DNA of 64,000 bases, taken from the NCBI RefSeq assembly GCF_021347895.1, contig NC_067132.1, forward strand, positions 11,214,995 through 11,278,994, in the 5' to 3' direction. Both the position numbers and the translations under genes were made by a program. Position 1 is the first letter of the stretch. Each line of letters begins with the position of its first letter. The DNA is from Acanthochromis polyacanthus. Taxonomy: Eukaryota > Chordata > Actinopteri > Pomacentridae. Shown here piece after piece: positions 50,715 to 63,532 of the stretch. Under the pieces are notes generated by a model. It searched no databases. It was not told the DNA's origin and saw nothing but the letters and a program-made list of their open reading frames with translations.

Positions 50715-50990
50715 AAAAGCTGGAGAACGCTTTGATGTTAAATGCATCACAGTGAAGCACGATGGAGATTCCATTATGGTATGGGGTCCCATTTCTGGAA
50801 ATGGCATGGACAGATTAGTTAAAATGGATGATATCATGAACAAGAAGGTCTATCAAAACATGTTGGTGCATCATGAAATTCCTCCTGTAATAAACCTGAT
50901 TGGTGAAGGGTTCATTTACCAAGAACATAACGACCCCAAGCAGACCTCAAAGCTGTTCAACTAAATGCTGGAACATACATGACATGTTGG
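50715..50990 (+). pseudogene. Tc1 transposase catalytic fragment
   Basis: Encodes KHDGDSIMVWGPISGNG and HNDPKQTSK, recognisable as the middle of a Tc1 transposase. The second catalytic D region is present; the ends are missing. Confidence 0.85.
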
Positions 50991-51080
50991 TGTCAAAGTC
51001 ACATTTGAACTCTGTCAAATTCCAGGAGAGTCTCTAGGAATCCTCTTCTGGATTTATTCTCATCCAGCTCAGTGTGGAAA

Positions 51081-51744
51081 TGTCACGGGTGGTGGAGGTA
51101 GAACCCAGGCGCAGATACCAACAGGTAGGCAACAGGAGTTGTGGTGAAAAAATAGGGTTTATTTAACCAAAATTCAAAACAGCAGACACTCACAAGGAAC
51201 TAGTACTCAAAACAATACAAATCTTCTAAAGGGAGGAACCAGCTTAACAAAAATCCAGAATCCTCTAGCAGCAAATAACACAGGGGACACGTACTCACAA
51301 AAGTAATAATCCTCAAACACAGGAAGGAACCAACTGCAGCAAGTCCAAAAAACACCGAGTCAAAAAAGGAGTTGAGTCCACAAAAGAAAAACTAATGGAG
51401 TCCAAAAGCAGAAGGATCCAGGGGGTAAATCCTCAGAAGTCCAGTGTTGGGGGAAATCAGAAGGCGAGAGGGGTAAACTGTATATAAAAACAGTCTGAGC
51501 TGTGACGCTCCCACACACAAAGAAGGGAGCAGAGGATATTTAAACTGAAAGGGAAGGCAGGTGAATAGCGTTTGCTGATTGCTCCACAGCTGAGTCGCAT
51601 AGCACAATTAGGTGTCCTGCAGCAGGCGATCAGCTGGGAGCGAGAGAGGGAGACAGGGAAACAAAAAACCAGGCAGGAGCTGCAAAAGCATCCAGCCAGA
51701 AGCAGGAAACAAAAACCAGTCAGGAGCTGGACGGCTTCCTGACA
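51081..51744 (-). mobile_element. solo LTR with 5-bp target duplication
   Basis: TGTCACGGG...CTTCCTGACA, ends inverted, flanked by GGAAA at 51,076-51,080 and 51,745-51,749. A minus-strand AATAAA suggests minus orientation. No interior remains, as expected after LTR-LTR recombination. Confidence 0.8.
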
Positions 51745-51749
51745 GGAAA

Positions 51750-53375
51750 AGAGAAGGAAGAAATAAAACAAACAGATGGTCGCAGCTGAATCAAAGATGA
51801 CTGATTTATTGAATGAAGTCGTTGAGTTAACACAAATCAAACAACAGAGGTGACAGAAAAAGAAGTAACGGAGGGTGACGGGTGCTACTGAAAAGAAATG
51901 AAGAGAAACGACTAGAAGATTTCTGACTGCAAGTTACCACCAAACTGAACTCTCCTATGTTGAGCAGATAAAAGTCCAAATGAAAACCCTGCTTGGACTC
52001 ACCTACACTCACTGCCCACAACTAAAGCTAAAAACAGGAGAAACATCTGCTGTGGAATTTTCAGAACATTTCATCTCAAACAAACAGTGGATCTGAACAT
52101 GAAGTTCATGATGGAGGTCTGGATTCAGAATTCCATCCTGACTGACAAACTGACCAGTTGGACAAATACACTTTCTGTCAGAGAGCAGGAACTGAGCTGA
52201 TGTAACCACATGTCAGCAGAAAACTGACTGATGATCATCAAACAACTAACATGTGCTGGAAAAGTCCTGATTAAACACCTGAAGGCCCTGAGTGTTTTTT
52301 ACAAGCGGAGTCAGGATGCGTTTCATCCTGAAACTTCCTGCACACTCTGCAATCTGACATCAACCTCCAACGGATCAAGTCAACATTAACTGAACTTCTC
52401 CATCATTCACAGTGTGGAGCTGCAACACTAAACTATACAGGAACAACACACTTCATACTGGTTCCTAGTCCACCTCCCAGTAACATAGTCCAGTCACAGT
52501 CTCTACACACCAGCTGCTGCTGCTTCAACCTCTGGATCATCAGGACACATTTCATCCTCTCAGCACAAACACCGTCCTGATCAGCATCACTTCCATCTGC
52601 AGAGAGAAGAAGAACGATCAGAGGAGATGGATGAGTTTGATCAGCATCAGGTCTGTTTCTCAGCACATTTCACTGCAGTCCACCGTGGAAACAAACTGCT
52701 GACAGTCATCAAGCTTCATTACTGCACAAACGCTTCACTCATGGATTTACTGCTGCTCCATTTAAACCAACAGTCTCTGAGTGTCCATCAACATCTCATC
52801 TGGTCCTCAAACATCAGCTGACAAACCAACACGGAGGCTGGCAGTCAACACATCTGGATCAAAGCACACACGAGGACACACATCCAGATGTGAGTGCTGG
52901 ACCTGAGCACAGCTTCTGCTCTGTACAAACACCTCATGGTTCCTACATGTGATGATGCTGCTGCTGTCAAATAAGAGGCGCTGGTTTGCAGGCTTCAGTC
53001 TCACTGATCTCAGAGCTGTGACAAACATCACACCGATCAGCTGATCACTGTTGAAATGTGACAATAAACAGTGAGATCACATCTGATGGACACTTTGATG
53101 AAGGAGGACCACTATCTCTGCACATCTGGAAGGCTGTCAGCTGGAATCAGCTTTATTTCCTCAACGCATCAACACAGCAACAACAGTTGGCTTCACATAC
53201 ACTCAAACAAGCTTGTGGCTCCTCTGATTGGCTGACTGCTGTCTCTGTGTTTCTGTCTCCATTCTGCTCTCACAGCTTCACTGAGAAGCTGCAGGTTTAC
53301 AGGAGACACTGGATCTTTGCTTTGATACTGACGGTGGTTAGTCTGGTGGTTAGACTGACAGAACCTTCTACTGAC
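51750..53375. other. 3' side of NLR gene, no coding exon recognised
   Basis: No B30.2/SPRY exon, which often ends fish NLRC3-like genes, was found on the minus strand. Probably 3' untranslated or intergenic. Confidence 0.4.
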
Positions 53376-53549
53376 CTCAGAGTCTTCAGGATGCAGTCTG
53401 GACTCTTCACAAGATCTAACAGATGTTTCACTGATGAATCCTGCAGGTTGTTCCTGCTCAGGTCCAGATATATCAGATGGGAGGGGTTGGACTTCAGAGC
53501 TGAGAGCAGAGAATCACAGCTGATCTCTGACAAACTGCATTCCCTCAGT
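53376..53549 (-). CDS. LRR exon 4
   Basis: 174 bp, ribonuclease-inhibitor-type LRR ([37 protein letters not shown]). The last LRR exon detected. Confidence 0.85.
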
Positions 53550-56500
53550 CTGAATAAAGAATAAAAGTGTATAAAATCATGGATGATCCATCAGATGTGT
53601 TCAGGTTCTGAATGTGCAGATCAACATTACTTTGTCCTCATCAATCAGCTTTTCTCTAAAAGCAGCACATTGACTTTGTCCTTCTCTTATTGTGGATCAT
53701 CATCATGTCAGCCTTCTACACACATAATCCACATGTCAGCACAACATTCATCCACCTATTCATGTCCACACATCAGTAACATGCTGCATCATCAACAGGA
53801 ACAGGATCAGTCAAATAAAATCAACACAAACCAAAGAAATGTTTCGACTTCACTCAGGAAACTTTGTCTCTTCAAACTGATCTGAGTTCAGAGGATCTTC
53901 TGGATCCAGATGTGACTCTTCATCTCAAATTACAAACATTCATTTACTTTAACAACTAATACTCAACATTTTAGACATTTTGTGCTACAAACACAACTTC
54001 TCACAGAACAAATTGAATTTAGAACAAAAAACAGAACATTTGAGTCAGAGCAGATTTACAGCTTCATGGATGGAAGTTCTGTTGAACTTAAATGAGCTCG
54101 AGTTGTCATTAAACACATCAGATCTACAACAGTAACAGACAGTCAGTGAACTGACCTCAGAATCTTCAGAATGCAGTCTGGACTCTCCAGAAAACCACTC
54201 AGATGTTTCACTCCTGAATCCTGTAGGTTGTTGAAACTCAGGTCCAGATGTTCCAGATGAGAGGGGTTGGACTTCAGAGCTGAGACCAGAGAATCACAGC
54301 TGATCTCTGACAAACTGCAGTCCCACAATCTGAATAAAGAATAAAAGATGTAAGTTTAGGACACAAAGATCCTGCTTGAAATTATTCAGAGTTTCATCAT
54401 GAGTTCACCCCCCCGTCGAATCGCCACCTTATCACAGTGGAGGGGTTTGAGTGTCTCAGTGATCCTGGGAGCTATGTTGTCGGGGGCATAAGCCCCTGGT
54501 AGGGTCTCCCAAGGCCAACTGGTCCTGGGTGAGAGACCAGACAAAGAGCGATTCAGAAAACCTCAATGACAACACAACATGGTGAAGTTGCTACCTCGCC
54601 CGGGTTAGAGAGACCGGGGCCTTCCCCTGGAGCCAGGCCTGGGGGGGGAACTCGTAGAAGAGCGTCTGGTGGCCGAGTCTTGGGGTCCCGTGGGGCTCGG
54701 TCAGGCACAACCCGAAGAAGAAACTCGGGGCCACCGCGAAGTAGGCCCACCACCTACAGGGCAGGAAGTCGGGGTCCGGTGCTATGTTCACCGGGCAGTA
54801 GGCAGGAGCGGGCGCCTGGGCGTGCCGCCCCCTGGTGGCGTAGACTAGCTCTGGGGATGTGGAACATCACCTCACTGGTGGGGAAGGAACCTGAGCTGGT
54901 GCGGGAGGTGGAGCTATACCGGCTAGATATAGTTGGGCTCACCTCCACACACAGCAAGGGTTCTGGAACTAGAATCCTGGAGAGGGGTTGGACTCTCTCC
55001 TACTCCGGAGTTGCCCAAAGTGAGAGGCGCCGGGCGGGTGTGGGGATACTTACAAGTCCCCGACTGAGCGTCGCTTTGTTGGAGTTCTCCCCGGAGAACG
55101 AGAGGGTCGCCTCTCTGCGACTTTGTGTTGCGGAGGGGAAAACTCTGACTGTTGTCTGTGCTTATGCGCCGAACAGCAGTTCGGAGTATTCGGCCTTCTT
55201 GGAGTCTCTGGGTGGTGTCCTGGAAGGGGTACCGCCCAGGGATTCCATAGTTCTCCTGGGAGACTTCAACGCTCACGTGGGCAACGATGGAGAACCCTGG
55301 AGGGGGATGATTGGGAGGAACAGCCTGTCCGATCTGAACCCGAGTGGTGTTTTGTTATTGGACTGTGATAGTCATAGTCTGTCCATAACAAACACCATGT
55401 TCGAGCATAAGGTTGCTCATAAGTGTACTTGGTACCAGAGCACCTTAGGCCAAAGGTCGAGGATCGACTTTATAGTCATATCGTCAGACCTGCGGCCGTA
55501 TGTTTTGGACACTCGGGTGAAGAGAGGTGCAGCGCTGCCAACTGATCACCACCTGGTGGTGAGTTGGATCCGATGGCGGGGAAGACTGCCGGACAGACCT
55601 GGTAAACCCAAACGTGTAGTGCAGGTGAACTGGGAACATCTGGCGGAGGACCCTGTCCGTAGGGTTTTTAACTCCCACCTCCGGAAGAGTTTCTCCTGCA
55701 TCCCGGGGGAGGTTGGGGACATGGATTTTGAGTGGTCCATGTTCAAAACCTCCATTGCAGAAGCAGCTGCTAGGACCTGAGGTCTGAAGGTCACTGGTGC
55801 CTGTCGTGGAGGCAATCCAAAGACCCGCTGGTGGACACCAGCGGTGAGGGAGGCAGTCAAGGTGCAGTCGTGGTGGGGAGGGTTTTCGGTTTGGGGGCCT
55901 CAGGATCGCATCTCTGCTTTTTGCGGATGATATGGTTTTGTTGGCGTCCTCAGACTGTGACCTACAGCACGCACTGGAGCGGTTTGCAGCCGAGTGTGAA
56001 GCGGCAGGGATGCGGATCAGCACCTCCAAGTTGGAGGCCATGGTTCTCTGCCGGAAACCGGTGGATTGCTCCCTCTGGGTTGGGGGGGAGTTTCTTCCCC
56101 AAGCGAAGGAGTTCAAGTATCTCGGGATCTTGTTCACGAGTGATGGGAAAATGGAGTGTGAGATGGACAGGCCGATTGGTGCAGCATCAGCAGTAATGCA
56201 GGCATTGTACCGGACCGTCGTGGTGAAGAGGGAGCTGAGCCGTAAAACGAAGCTCTCGATTTACCAGTCCATCTACGTTCCAACCCTCACCTATGGTCAT
56301 GAGCTTTGGGTAGTGACCGAAAGAACAAGATCGCGGATACAAGCGGCCGAAATGAGCTTCCTCCGTAGGGTGGCTGGATTCAGCCTTAGAGATAGGGTGA
56401 GGAGCTCAGACATCCGGAAGGAGCTCGGAGTAGAGCCACTGCTCCTTCGCATCGAAAGGAGCCAGTTGAGGTGGTTTGGCCATCTGATTCGGATTCCTCC

Positions 56501-59500
56501 AGGGAGACTTCCTCTGGAGGTTTTCCGAGCACGTCTGTCTGGGAGGAGACCCCGGGGAAGACCCAGAACTCACTGGAGGGATTATATATCTCGTCTGGCC
56601 TGGGAACGCCTCGGGATCCCCAGGAAGAGCTGGAAAGCGTTGCCGGGGGGAGGGACGTCTGGAACGACCTGCTTCGGCTGCTGCCCCCGCGACCCAGCCC
56701 TGGATAAGCGGAAGAAAATGGATGGATGGATGGATGGATGGAGAAGAAGCTTCAGAATGTCCAAGTTTACAAAATGGAAACTCCAAACAACTGAAGCCAA
56801 CAGGATGCAGCTTCAAACAGTACAACAGAAGCAGAGAAGAATAAAACAGACGTTACCATGAAGATCCTCGGTGTGGATCAGTAGAACATCAGCCTGATGG
56901 CTGCAGTGAAGAGTCACCACAACTTTACATCACATTCATCTCAGCACACAAACAAAACATGACGTCTTACTCCAGAGTCTTCAGGATGCAGTCTGGATTC
57001 TCCAGAAAACCATTCAGATGTTTCACTCCTGAATCCTTCAGGTTGTTCCAGCTCAGGTCCAGATGTTCCAGATGGGAGGGGTTGGACTTCAGAGCTGAGA
57101 CCAGAGAATCACAGCTGATCTCTGATAACCAGCAGTAAAACAATCTGAATAAAGAATAAAAGATGGAGATAAAATCATTATCATAATGATCCATCAGATG
57201 TGTTCAGGTTCTGAATGTGCAGATCAACAATACTTTGTCCTCATCAATCAGCTTTTCTCTAAAAGCAGCACAGCGACTTTGTCCTTCTCTTATTGTGGAT
57301 CATCATCATGTCAGCCTTCTACACACATCATCCACATGTCAGCACAACATTCATCCACCTATTCATGTCCACCCATCAGTAACATCTGCTGACCACAGTC
57401 CACTCTTTCATCCAAGGATCAACATCAAATCTCTTCATTCTTTCATTTATTCCATCACCTTCTTTGTCTCATTCACATCTTCCAGTGTGTCTTCCAACAA
57501 CAGTCACGCCATCTGTACATTACAGAGGGATTCTGATTCCTGCTGTCCACACTGACTATCCACTGCTCTCTTCCTAACACAACTCCACTAATCAACTTCC
57601 ACACTGTTGACAACGAAACTCCTCTTTGATTTCCTGAGGCTCCACTGCAGCTCAACACAAACACTGTGGAAATGCAAACATACTGACTGGATCTGTGGAA
57701 GTCACACTGCTGAAGCCTCACATCACTTTCACATCAGCTTTACATTCACACACACAGCAGGAGTGTGGATTCTGTCCTCCATCTTGGAACTCTGCAGTCA
57801 GCTGATCAGAGGATTTACTCACACTTCAACAATCTCAGACATCTTCACAATGTTTTCAGGAAAATATTCCAAATTTATTAACAACAAACTCCAAACTTCA
57901 GTCAAGGATTTGACTTGAATATATTGAAAAACCATCAAGAGTCAGTGAACTGACCTGAGAGTCTCCAGTTTACAGTTTGGACTCTGCAGTCCAGCAGAAA
58001 GATGCTTCACTCCTGAATCCTGCAGGTTGTTTCCTCTCAGGTCCAGTTCTATCAGATGGGAGGGGTTGGACTTCAGAGCTGAGGCCACAACTTCACAGTG
58101 ACTCTCTGAGAGTCCACAGTTATAAAGTCTGTCATGACACATAAATTACAAAACATGTTATTATGAAAAAGGACACTTTGTATTTCCTTCATCCATTTGA
58201 TAGAAGAGCATTTGGACGGGTTCTGTTGGACATTTAGTTCTTCAGCCCATCTTCTCTGACTGTTTGACATCAAACTGAATTCTCATCAGCCTCTCTCACA
58301 CCTGCACACTTTCAATCTGGAATAATTAGATCTATAATCTTTGTGTTTAATCTGCAGATGGAGGACAGAAGATGGACTTCCATTCAGACTTCCATACTGT
58401 CCAGTCTGCCAGTGTGATCTGATCCCACGTCTGACTCCACAAAGTTATCGGGAGAACATCTGGATCAGAAGAACGTTTTCCATCTGACTGGTCACAAAGA
58501 AATATTACAAAACAATTCAAGAAAAACATCACAAATTACCAGAAATAAATGAATTCAAAATCAACTCAAAAATAATAACAGCAATAATTCCATTCAATCA
58601 ATTCTCCCAGACATCAGGAATGATTCAGATATTACATTCAACTCAAAAGAAGAGTAAAAAAAAATAATTTCAAAGCTGTATGTCTGATTATATATGATGC
58701 TTCCAGAAGCTCCTCATGTAAGAATAACTGATGCTGTGATAAAACCTGGACAAGAACCTCTACAGTTCTTCATGCGTTTCAGCAGATCTGCATATTTCCT
58801 CCATCAACCAAAGAAAGAAACTCACAAGAAGAAACTGTCTGATGGAACAATTATCAGAATGAAACAGAAAAACTGTCATCATTCATTTAAAAGCTTTAAA
58901 CAACCAACTGAAAAATGCACATTTTCACAGTTTCAACATCTGAGACGAAACACAGCTGACATGGAAAGTTAGACATAAACAAGTGGAACACTGAGAAGAA
59001 TGAGTATTTTCGAGTGAGAACATCTGAAGAACTCAACTACTGACCTACTCTGATCATGTTCATCACATCTGGACTCACCGAAACTTTCTGCAGTTCCTCA
59101 CAGCTGGAATCAGTCTCAGTTTTCCCTCGTTTGATATACTGTACGTATTCAGGTTCAATTCATCCAGAACCTCCTCTGACATCAGCAGCATGTAGGCCAG
59201 AGCTGAGCAGTGGATCTCAGAGAGTTCCTTCTCTAATCTGTCCTCTGACTGCAGGAACTCTTGGATCTCCTGATGAACTGAGAGATCCTTCATCTCCATC
59301 AGACAGTGGAATATGTTGATGCTTTTGTCTGGAGACATTTCATCACTCTTCATCTCCTTCAGGTTGATGATGACTCTCTGGATCATTTCTGGATGATTCT
59401 CTGTCTGACCCAGCAGACCTCTTAACAGTCTCTGGTTGGACTCCAGACAGAGGCCATGAAGGAAGCGAACAAACCTGTCTAGGTGACCATTTTTACTTCT

Positions 59501-62500
59501 CAGGGATTTCTCCATCACTCTCTTCAGGAACACATCCAGAGTGCCTCTGTTCTCGTTTTCCCAGTCTGTTCCCAGGAAGTCCTCCAGAACCTTCTCCTTC
59601 CTGTTGCTGTAACAGTGGAACATGTAGACTGCAGCCAGAAACTCCTGAACGCTCAGATGGACGAAGCAGAACACCTTGTCCTGGTACAGTCCTCTCTCCT
59701 CTTTAAAGATCTGTGTGAACACATCTGAGTACACTGAGGATGCTCTCATGTCGATGCCACACTCTGTCAGGTCGGACTCATAGAAGATTGAGTTTCCTTT
59801 CTGCAGCTGCTCAAAAGCCACTTTTCCCAGAGACTCAATCATCTTAATGCTGTCTGGACTCCAGTGTGGATCTGTCTCAGCTTCTCCATCATACTTGACC
59901 TTCTTGACTTTGGTCTGAACCACCAGGTGGTGGATGAACATCTCAGTCAGGGTTCTGGGCAGATCTCCTCCCTCTCTGGAGACAAATGTCTCCATATTGC
60001 CCTCCAGCAGCTGGAACACAGAAATGTGTCAGGGAGTCCATCAGAGCCAAATCATGGAGCCAAACATCAGATCCATGTTGGACACACTGACAGTCCACTG
60101 GTCTTCAAAGAGCAGCATGGAGACACCTGAACACAACGGATGAAGACAACTTGTTGTCCATGAACTCACCATGAATATGGAGTCCAGGTGATGCTGCTGG
60201 ACAGACTGAGCTCTGGGAACCTCTGAGTTCTGCTGCTCCACTCTGTGGATCAACATCAACAGTTAGATCTCAGTACATCTGTCCACACAGACAAATGACA
60301 TCAAATCAAATGTATTTATAAAGCCAGTTTAAAAACAGTCTGAGCTGACCAAAGTGCTACACATGCTGACAGATAGGCATAAAAGAATTATGTGCAGACA
60401 GACAATTTAAAAATATACATGCAAAGACAACACAAAACTAGTAAAATCAATGAGTAAAACAAAATTACGCTGTATAAAATACTACAACAGGAAAACGAGC
60501 ATAGCAATGTGTAAGATCAATTTTTCAATAAATATGTATTTTGAAGACCATTGAGAGCAGCCAGAAGCCATTGAAAACTTGACCATCTTGAGGCTTTTCT
60601 TGAAAATATCATCAGATTAGAAGAGGAAGGCTGTTCCAAAGCTCTGGACTCTAACCCGACTGCAAAGGTTCCACCTCCCAGCAGCCTCAGCTCATATGAG
60701 GCTTTGATGTGGAGAAGGAGCAAAGAATTTCAGAAATGCTGCATCATTCATTGCCAACCCAGATGCCAACCCTTGCATGCCCTTATACATAAAACCAGCT
60801 TAAAATCAATCCTGTAATTAACCAGTAAACAGTCTTGGCATCAGAGGACAGGTTTAAAGCTTTTCATTGTTTTGGTGTCACTGAAAAGTTTAGCAGCAGA
60901 ATTCTGCACCAGCTGCAGACCAGACAGTGAGCATTGACAAATAACCACGTAAGGTAAGTAACAGTAGTCTAACATGAGGAAACTAGTGCAGTCATTACAG
61001 TCTTCACATCTTTCAGACAGAGGATGGACTTCAGTTTGGTTATGTTCCTCAGGAGAAAGTAGCATCTTTCACGACTGAATTAATGTGTTCATCAAATTTC
61101 AGAGGAAAAGACAACACCAAGATTCTTGGTTTCAGCTTCAAAGTTGCTGGTAATAGTATTAGATTGGTGATGGATGTTGTTTTATGGAGATTATCAAATG
61201 GTCTGTAATTATTTTATATTTACTGTACCTCCAAGGTACCCAAAGCGCTTTACATGATATGTCACATTCACCCATTTACACACTGATGGCGGAAGCTGCC
61301 ATGCAAGGTGCTAAACAGCAATTAGGGATTCGGTGTCTTGCACAGGGACACCTCGACATGAGCACAACAGGCTGAGGATCGAACCGGCAACCCTTCAGTT
61401 GCAAGACAGCCACTCTACCCACTGAGCCATGCCGTCCCCAAATATAGTCACTTGAGTCTTACTGCTGGACAGCTGTTAGTCTGACTCACTGGCTGTTTGT
61501 TGTCTGTATCAGCCTGCTATTGGACCATTATCTCAGCTGGCATTCTCAGGCTTCCACTATCAGTGAGTTGCCATTTCCTTCATCACAGGACACAACAGCA
61601 GCAACCTCCGGGAGATGGAAGTGTTGCTTTTTTTTCATTACAAACAGAATATTCTATGTTTTTGGACTTTTGCTCAAATAGAACATCTTCATGTTCCAGT
61701 TTCACACACTTATTCTTTTATAGACTAAATTAATCATCTGAAAAATCAATAATTAAAATGCTTGTCATTTCTCACACTGCATGTGACGACATCACATCCT
61801 GTGTAATGGCTGCAGTGACCTCATTAACATGTGACTGGAGAGAGAACCAATCAGAGTGAGCTGTCAGAGTGACACTCCAAACAGCAAGTGTTTGAGGATT
61901 CCATCATAAAGATGATAAAACTGACTCACTGACATTTTATACAGTTACAAAATTTAAATGAATAATTACTTCTTTGCACCAGAAGGTTGTTCTCCGTTAA
62001 ATTGAATATGAAAATCCTTTGACTGGTCACTCTTAAAGGACACACAGGTGGAATCAGATCCAAATCCAGATTCAGATGTAGGTCCAGGTCCAAGTTTGAG
62101 TGTCTGGTGAATCCTGATAGAAGAACAGTGAATTTCACATGCTCAACAAAATTCTTCCTGCATTGAAAACATTGGTCTGAATTTAGACGATTTAATATTA
62201 ATGTCAAATAAGAATTAATCGATAATCAGTTTGGATAATTACCAGATCCAATACTCAGCATTTTCACGCTCATCAATAGTTTCTTGTTTTTTCAATGAAC
62301 ATAAATTACTGAAACACTGATTCACCACAAAAATCACCACAGAGACACACAAAACAAGGTGTTGTGTGTCTTTGTGTTCATGTTGTGTCTTTGTGAGGAT
62401 GAACTACAGTGTCATCATCTTACTTCTTTCCAGCAGAGGGCTGTTGTTTTTTAAAGTCAATGATGTCGCTCTTTAAATCATTCTTCATAGACACACGGCT

Positions 62501-63532
62501 GAGTCCTGGTCCTGGTCCTGGTCCTGGTCCTGGTTTCTGATGGAACCTGGTAGACAGAGTGGAAAGCCAGCAAGGAGACAAATTCACTGTTTATTGGACA
62601 TCAACAAGGAGAAGAATGAATCTGGAAAAGCTCAAAGGTTGATGCTCTTCACAGTGAACATAAATCACAAATACACTGATCAACCAACATTAAAACCACT
62701 GCAAAGACACACAAAACAACTACACACAACACAAAGTCACTGCAAACAGACTACAAACAAGATGTCATGTGTGTTGTGTTTACGGCTGGACCCGAATATC
62801 CCGAATATCCGAATATTCGTTCGCTACGGCGGTATCCGGATATTAATTTTGGTATCCGAATATCACCGGGCGGAACGAATATGCGGCGTTACTGTCTTCT
62901 CTCCGCCTTCGGCCCACATCGGCTTATATCGGCTCATCCCGTCTTGTGATCACATAAACATATACATATGTCTATGTGATCACCCCTTCCTCCCCCCAGA
63001 TGAATATAGGAATATACGGAGCTCGTCTCTTCCCTTCGGCCCACTTCGGCTCATCCCGCTGTGTTCTTCGGCTCATCTCGGCTCATCCATTCGTGTTTGT
63101 TACCACCACCTGAATGGCCGGGTGGCTGCGGACTCTGACGTCACGCTTCACTTCGTTGCATAAACACAAGACAAGATGCAGAAGACCTCTGCTGTTTGGG
63201 AATTCTTCAGTTTAACTGAAGACAAAACGAAGGCAAAATTTGGACCCGGGAGACCAGACGGGGCGGAACAGATATTTGGATTTAATAGGGCCCGAATATT
63301 CGGAGGCCAGAAACCACTATTTGGGCCAGCCCTAGTTGTGTTATCACCATGTTCAGATTGTGTCTCTGTGTGTTCATGCTGTGTCTTTGTGAGGATGAAC
63401 TACAGATCAGCATCTTACTCTTTTCCAAAAGAGGGTTGTTGTTTTTTAAAGTCAATCAAGCGACCCTTTGAATCATCACTCTTCATAGACACACAACTGG
63501 GTTCTGGTCCTGTTCCTGGGTTCTGAATGATC
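53376..63532 (-). CDS. NLRC3-like NLR lacking the nucleotide-binding core (partial gene)
   Basis: Fish-type innate immune receptor. Nine exons can be placed on the minus strand: 63,419-63,532, 62,424-62,546 and 61,970-62,113 (short N-terminal exons with CVSMKSD-type cores), 60,170-60,242 ([16 protein letters not shown]), 59,079-60,010 (end of the NACHT region), and four 174-bp LRR exons. All have GT/AG borders and matching phases, giving a continuous 694-codon frame with no stop. The large exon jumps directly from [11 protein letters not shown], normally the start of the FISNA/NACHT exon, to [16 protein letters not shown], normally near the end of NACHT. Walker A and B are therefore missing. 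The 5' exon lies outside the window; no B30.2 exon was found. Confidence 0.75.
54156..54329 (-). CDS. LRR exon 3
   Basis: 174 bp; [18 protein letters not shown] and [18 protein letters not shown]. Very similar to LRR exon 2. Confidence 0.9.
54413..56742 (+). mobile_element. Rex3 (RTE) LINE with internal RT deletion
   Basis: Inserted in the intron between LRR exons 3 and 2, antisense to the gene. 5' region, then an endonuclease frame 54,566-55,780 ([42 protein letters not shown]). Around 55,870 it jumps to the end of the RT palm ([11 protein letters not shown]) and the RT thumb and C-terminal region ([30 protein letters not shown]). The RT motifs before FADD are deleted. It ends in GATGGATGGATGG tandem repeats, characteristic of Rex3. 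Not able to move. Confidence 0.93.
56971..57144 (-). CDS. LRR exon 2
   Basis: 174 bp; [18 protein letters not shown]. The donor is GTAAGA instead of the GTCAGT used by the other LRR exons. Confidence 0.88.
57955..58128 (-). CDS. LRR exon 1
   Basis: 174 bp; [18 protein letters not shown] and [18 protein letters not shown], the more diverged of the four. Confidence 0.9.
59079..60010 (-). CDS. truncated NACHT exon
   Basis: 932 bp, open throughout. Residues after the deletion point correspond to the winged-helix and helical domain 2 region ([46 protein letters not shown]). Intact relatives have an exon of about 1.8 kb here. Confidence 0.92.
60170..60242 (-). CDS. NLR pre-NACHT exon
   Basis: 73 bp, [20 protein letters not shown] then SIFM, typical of fish NLRC3-like genes just before the FISNA exon. 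Good donor GTGAGT. Confidence 0.85.
60300..61180. other. fish dispersed repeat in NLR intron
   Basis: Contains AAGCCAGTTTAAAAACAG, GACCAAAGTGCTACACATGC and AGAATTCTGCACCAGCTGCA blocks that I associate with widespread fish repeats; the exact family is not assigned. Confidence 0.4.
61205..61438 (-). mobile_element. tRNA-derived SINE in NLR intron
   Basis: Minus strand starts GGGGACGGCATGGCTCAGTG, with tRNA-like arms (GGTTGCCGGTTCGATCC) and an AAAGCGCTTTGGGTACC tail. Confidence 0.75.
61970..62113 (-). CDS. NLR N-terminal exon 3
   Basis: 144 bp; [18 protein letters not shown] and [18 protein letters not shown]. Same module as the two exons upstream. Confidence 0.8.
62424..62546 (-). CDS. NLR N-terminal exon 2
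   Basis: 123 bp; five Gly-Pro-type hexamer repeats (GGTCCT on the plus strand) then [18 protein letters not shown]. Confidence 0.82.
62781..63334. mobile_element. short hAT element in NLR intron
   Basis: Terminal repeats TACGGCTGGACCC and GGGCCAGCCCTA (inverted, imperfect) flanked by an 8-bp duplication GTTGTGTT at 62,773-62,780 and 63,335-63,342. Retains a BED-finger start ([18 protein letters not shown]) near 63,185. 554 bp, non-autonomous. Confidence 0.88.
63419..63532 (-). CDS. NLR N-terminal exon 1 (first visible)
   Basis: 114 bp; [20 protein letters not shown], the best match to the fish NLR N-terminal repeat module. Its acceptor faces right, so at least one more exon lies beyond it. 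Confidence 0.82.

Noticed and set aside
54553..55276. Minus-strand frames within the Rex3 copy
   Set aside because: Antisense to the recognised endonuclease frame.
61205..61438. Genuine tRNA gene
   Set aside because: Also a SINE head; anticodon stem imperfect and followed by repeat tail.
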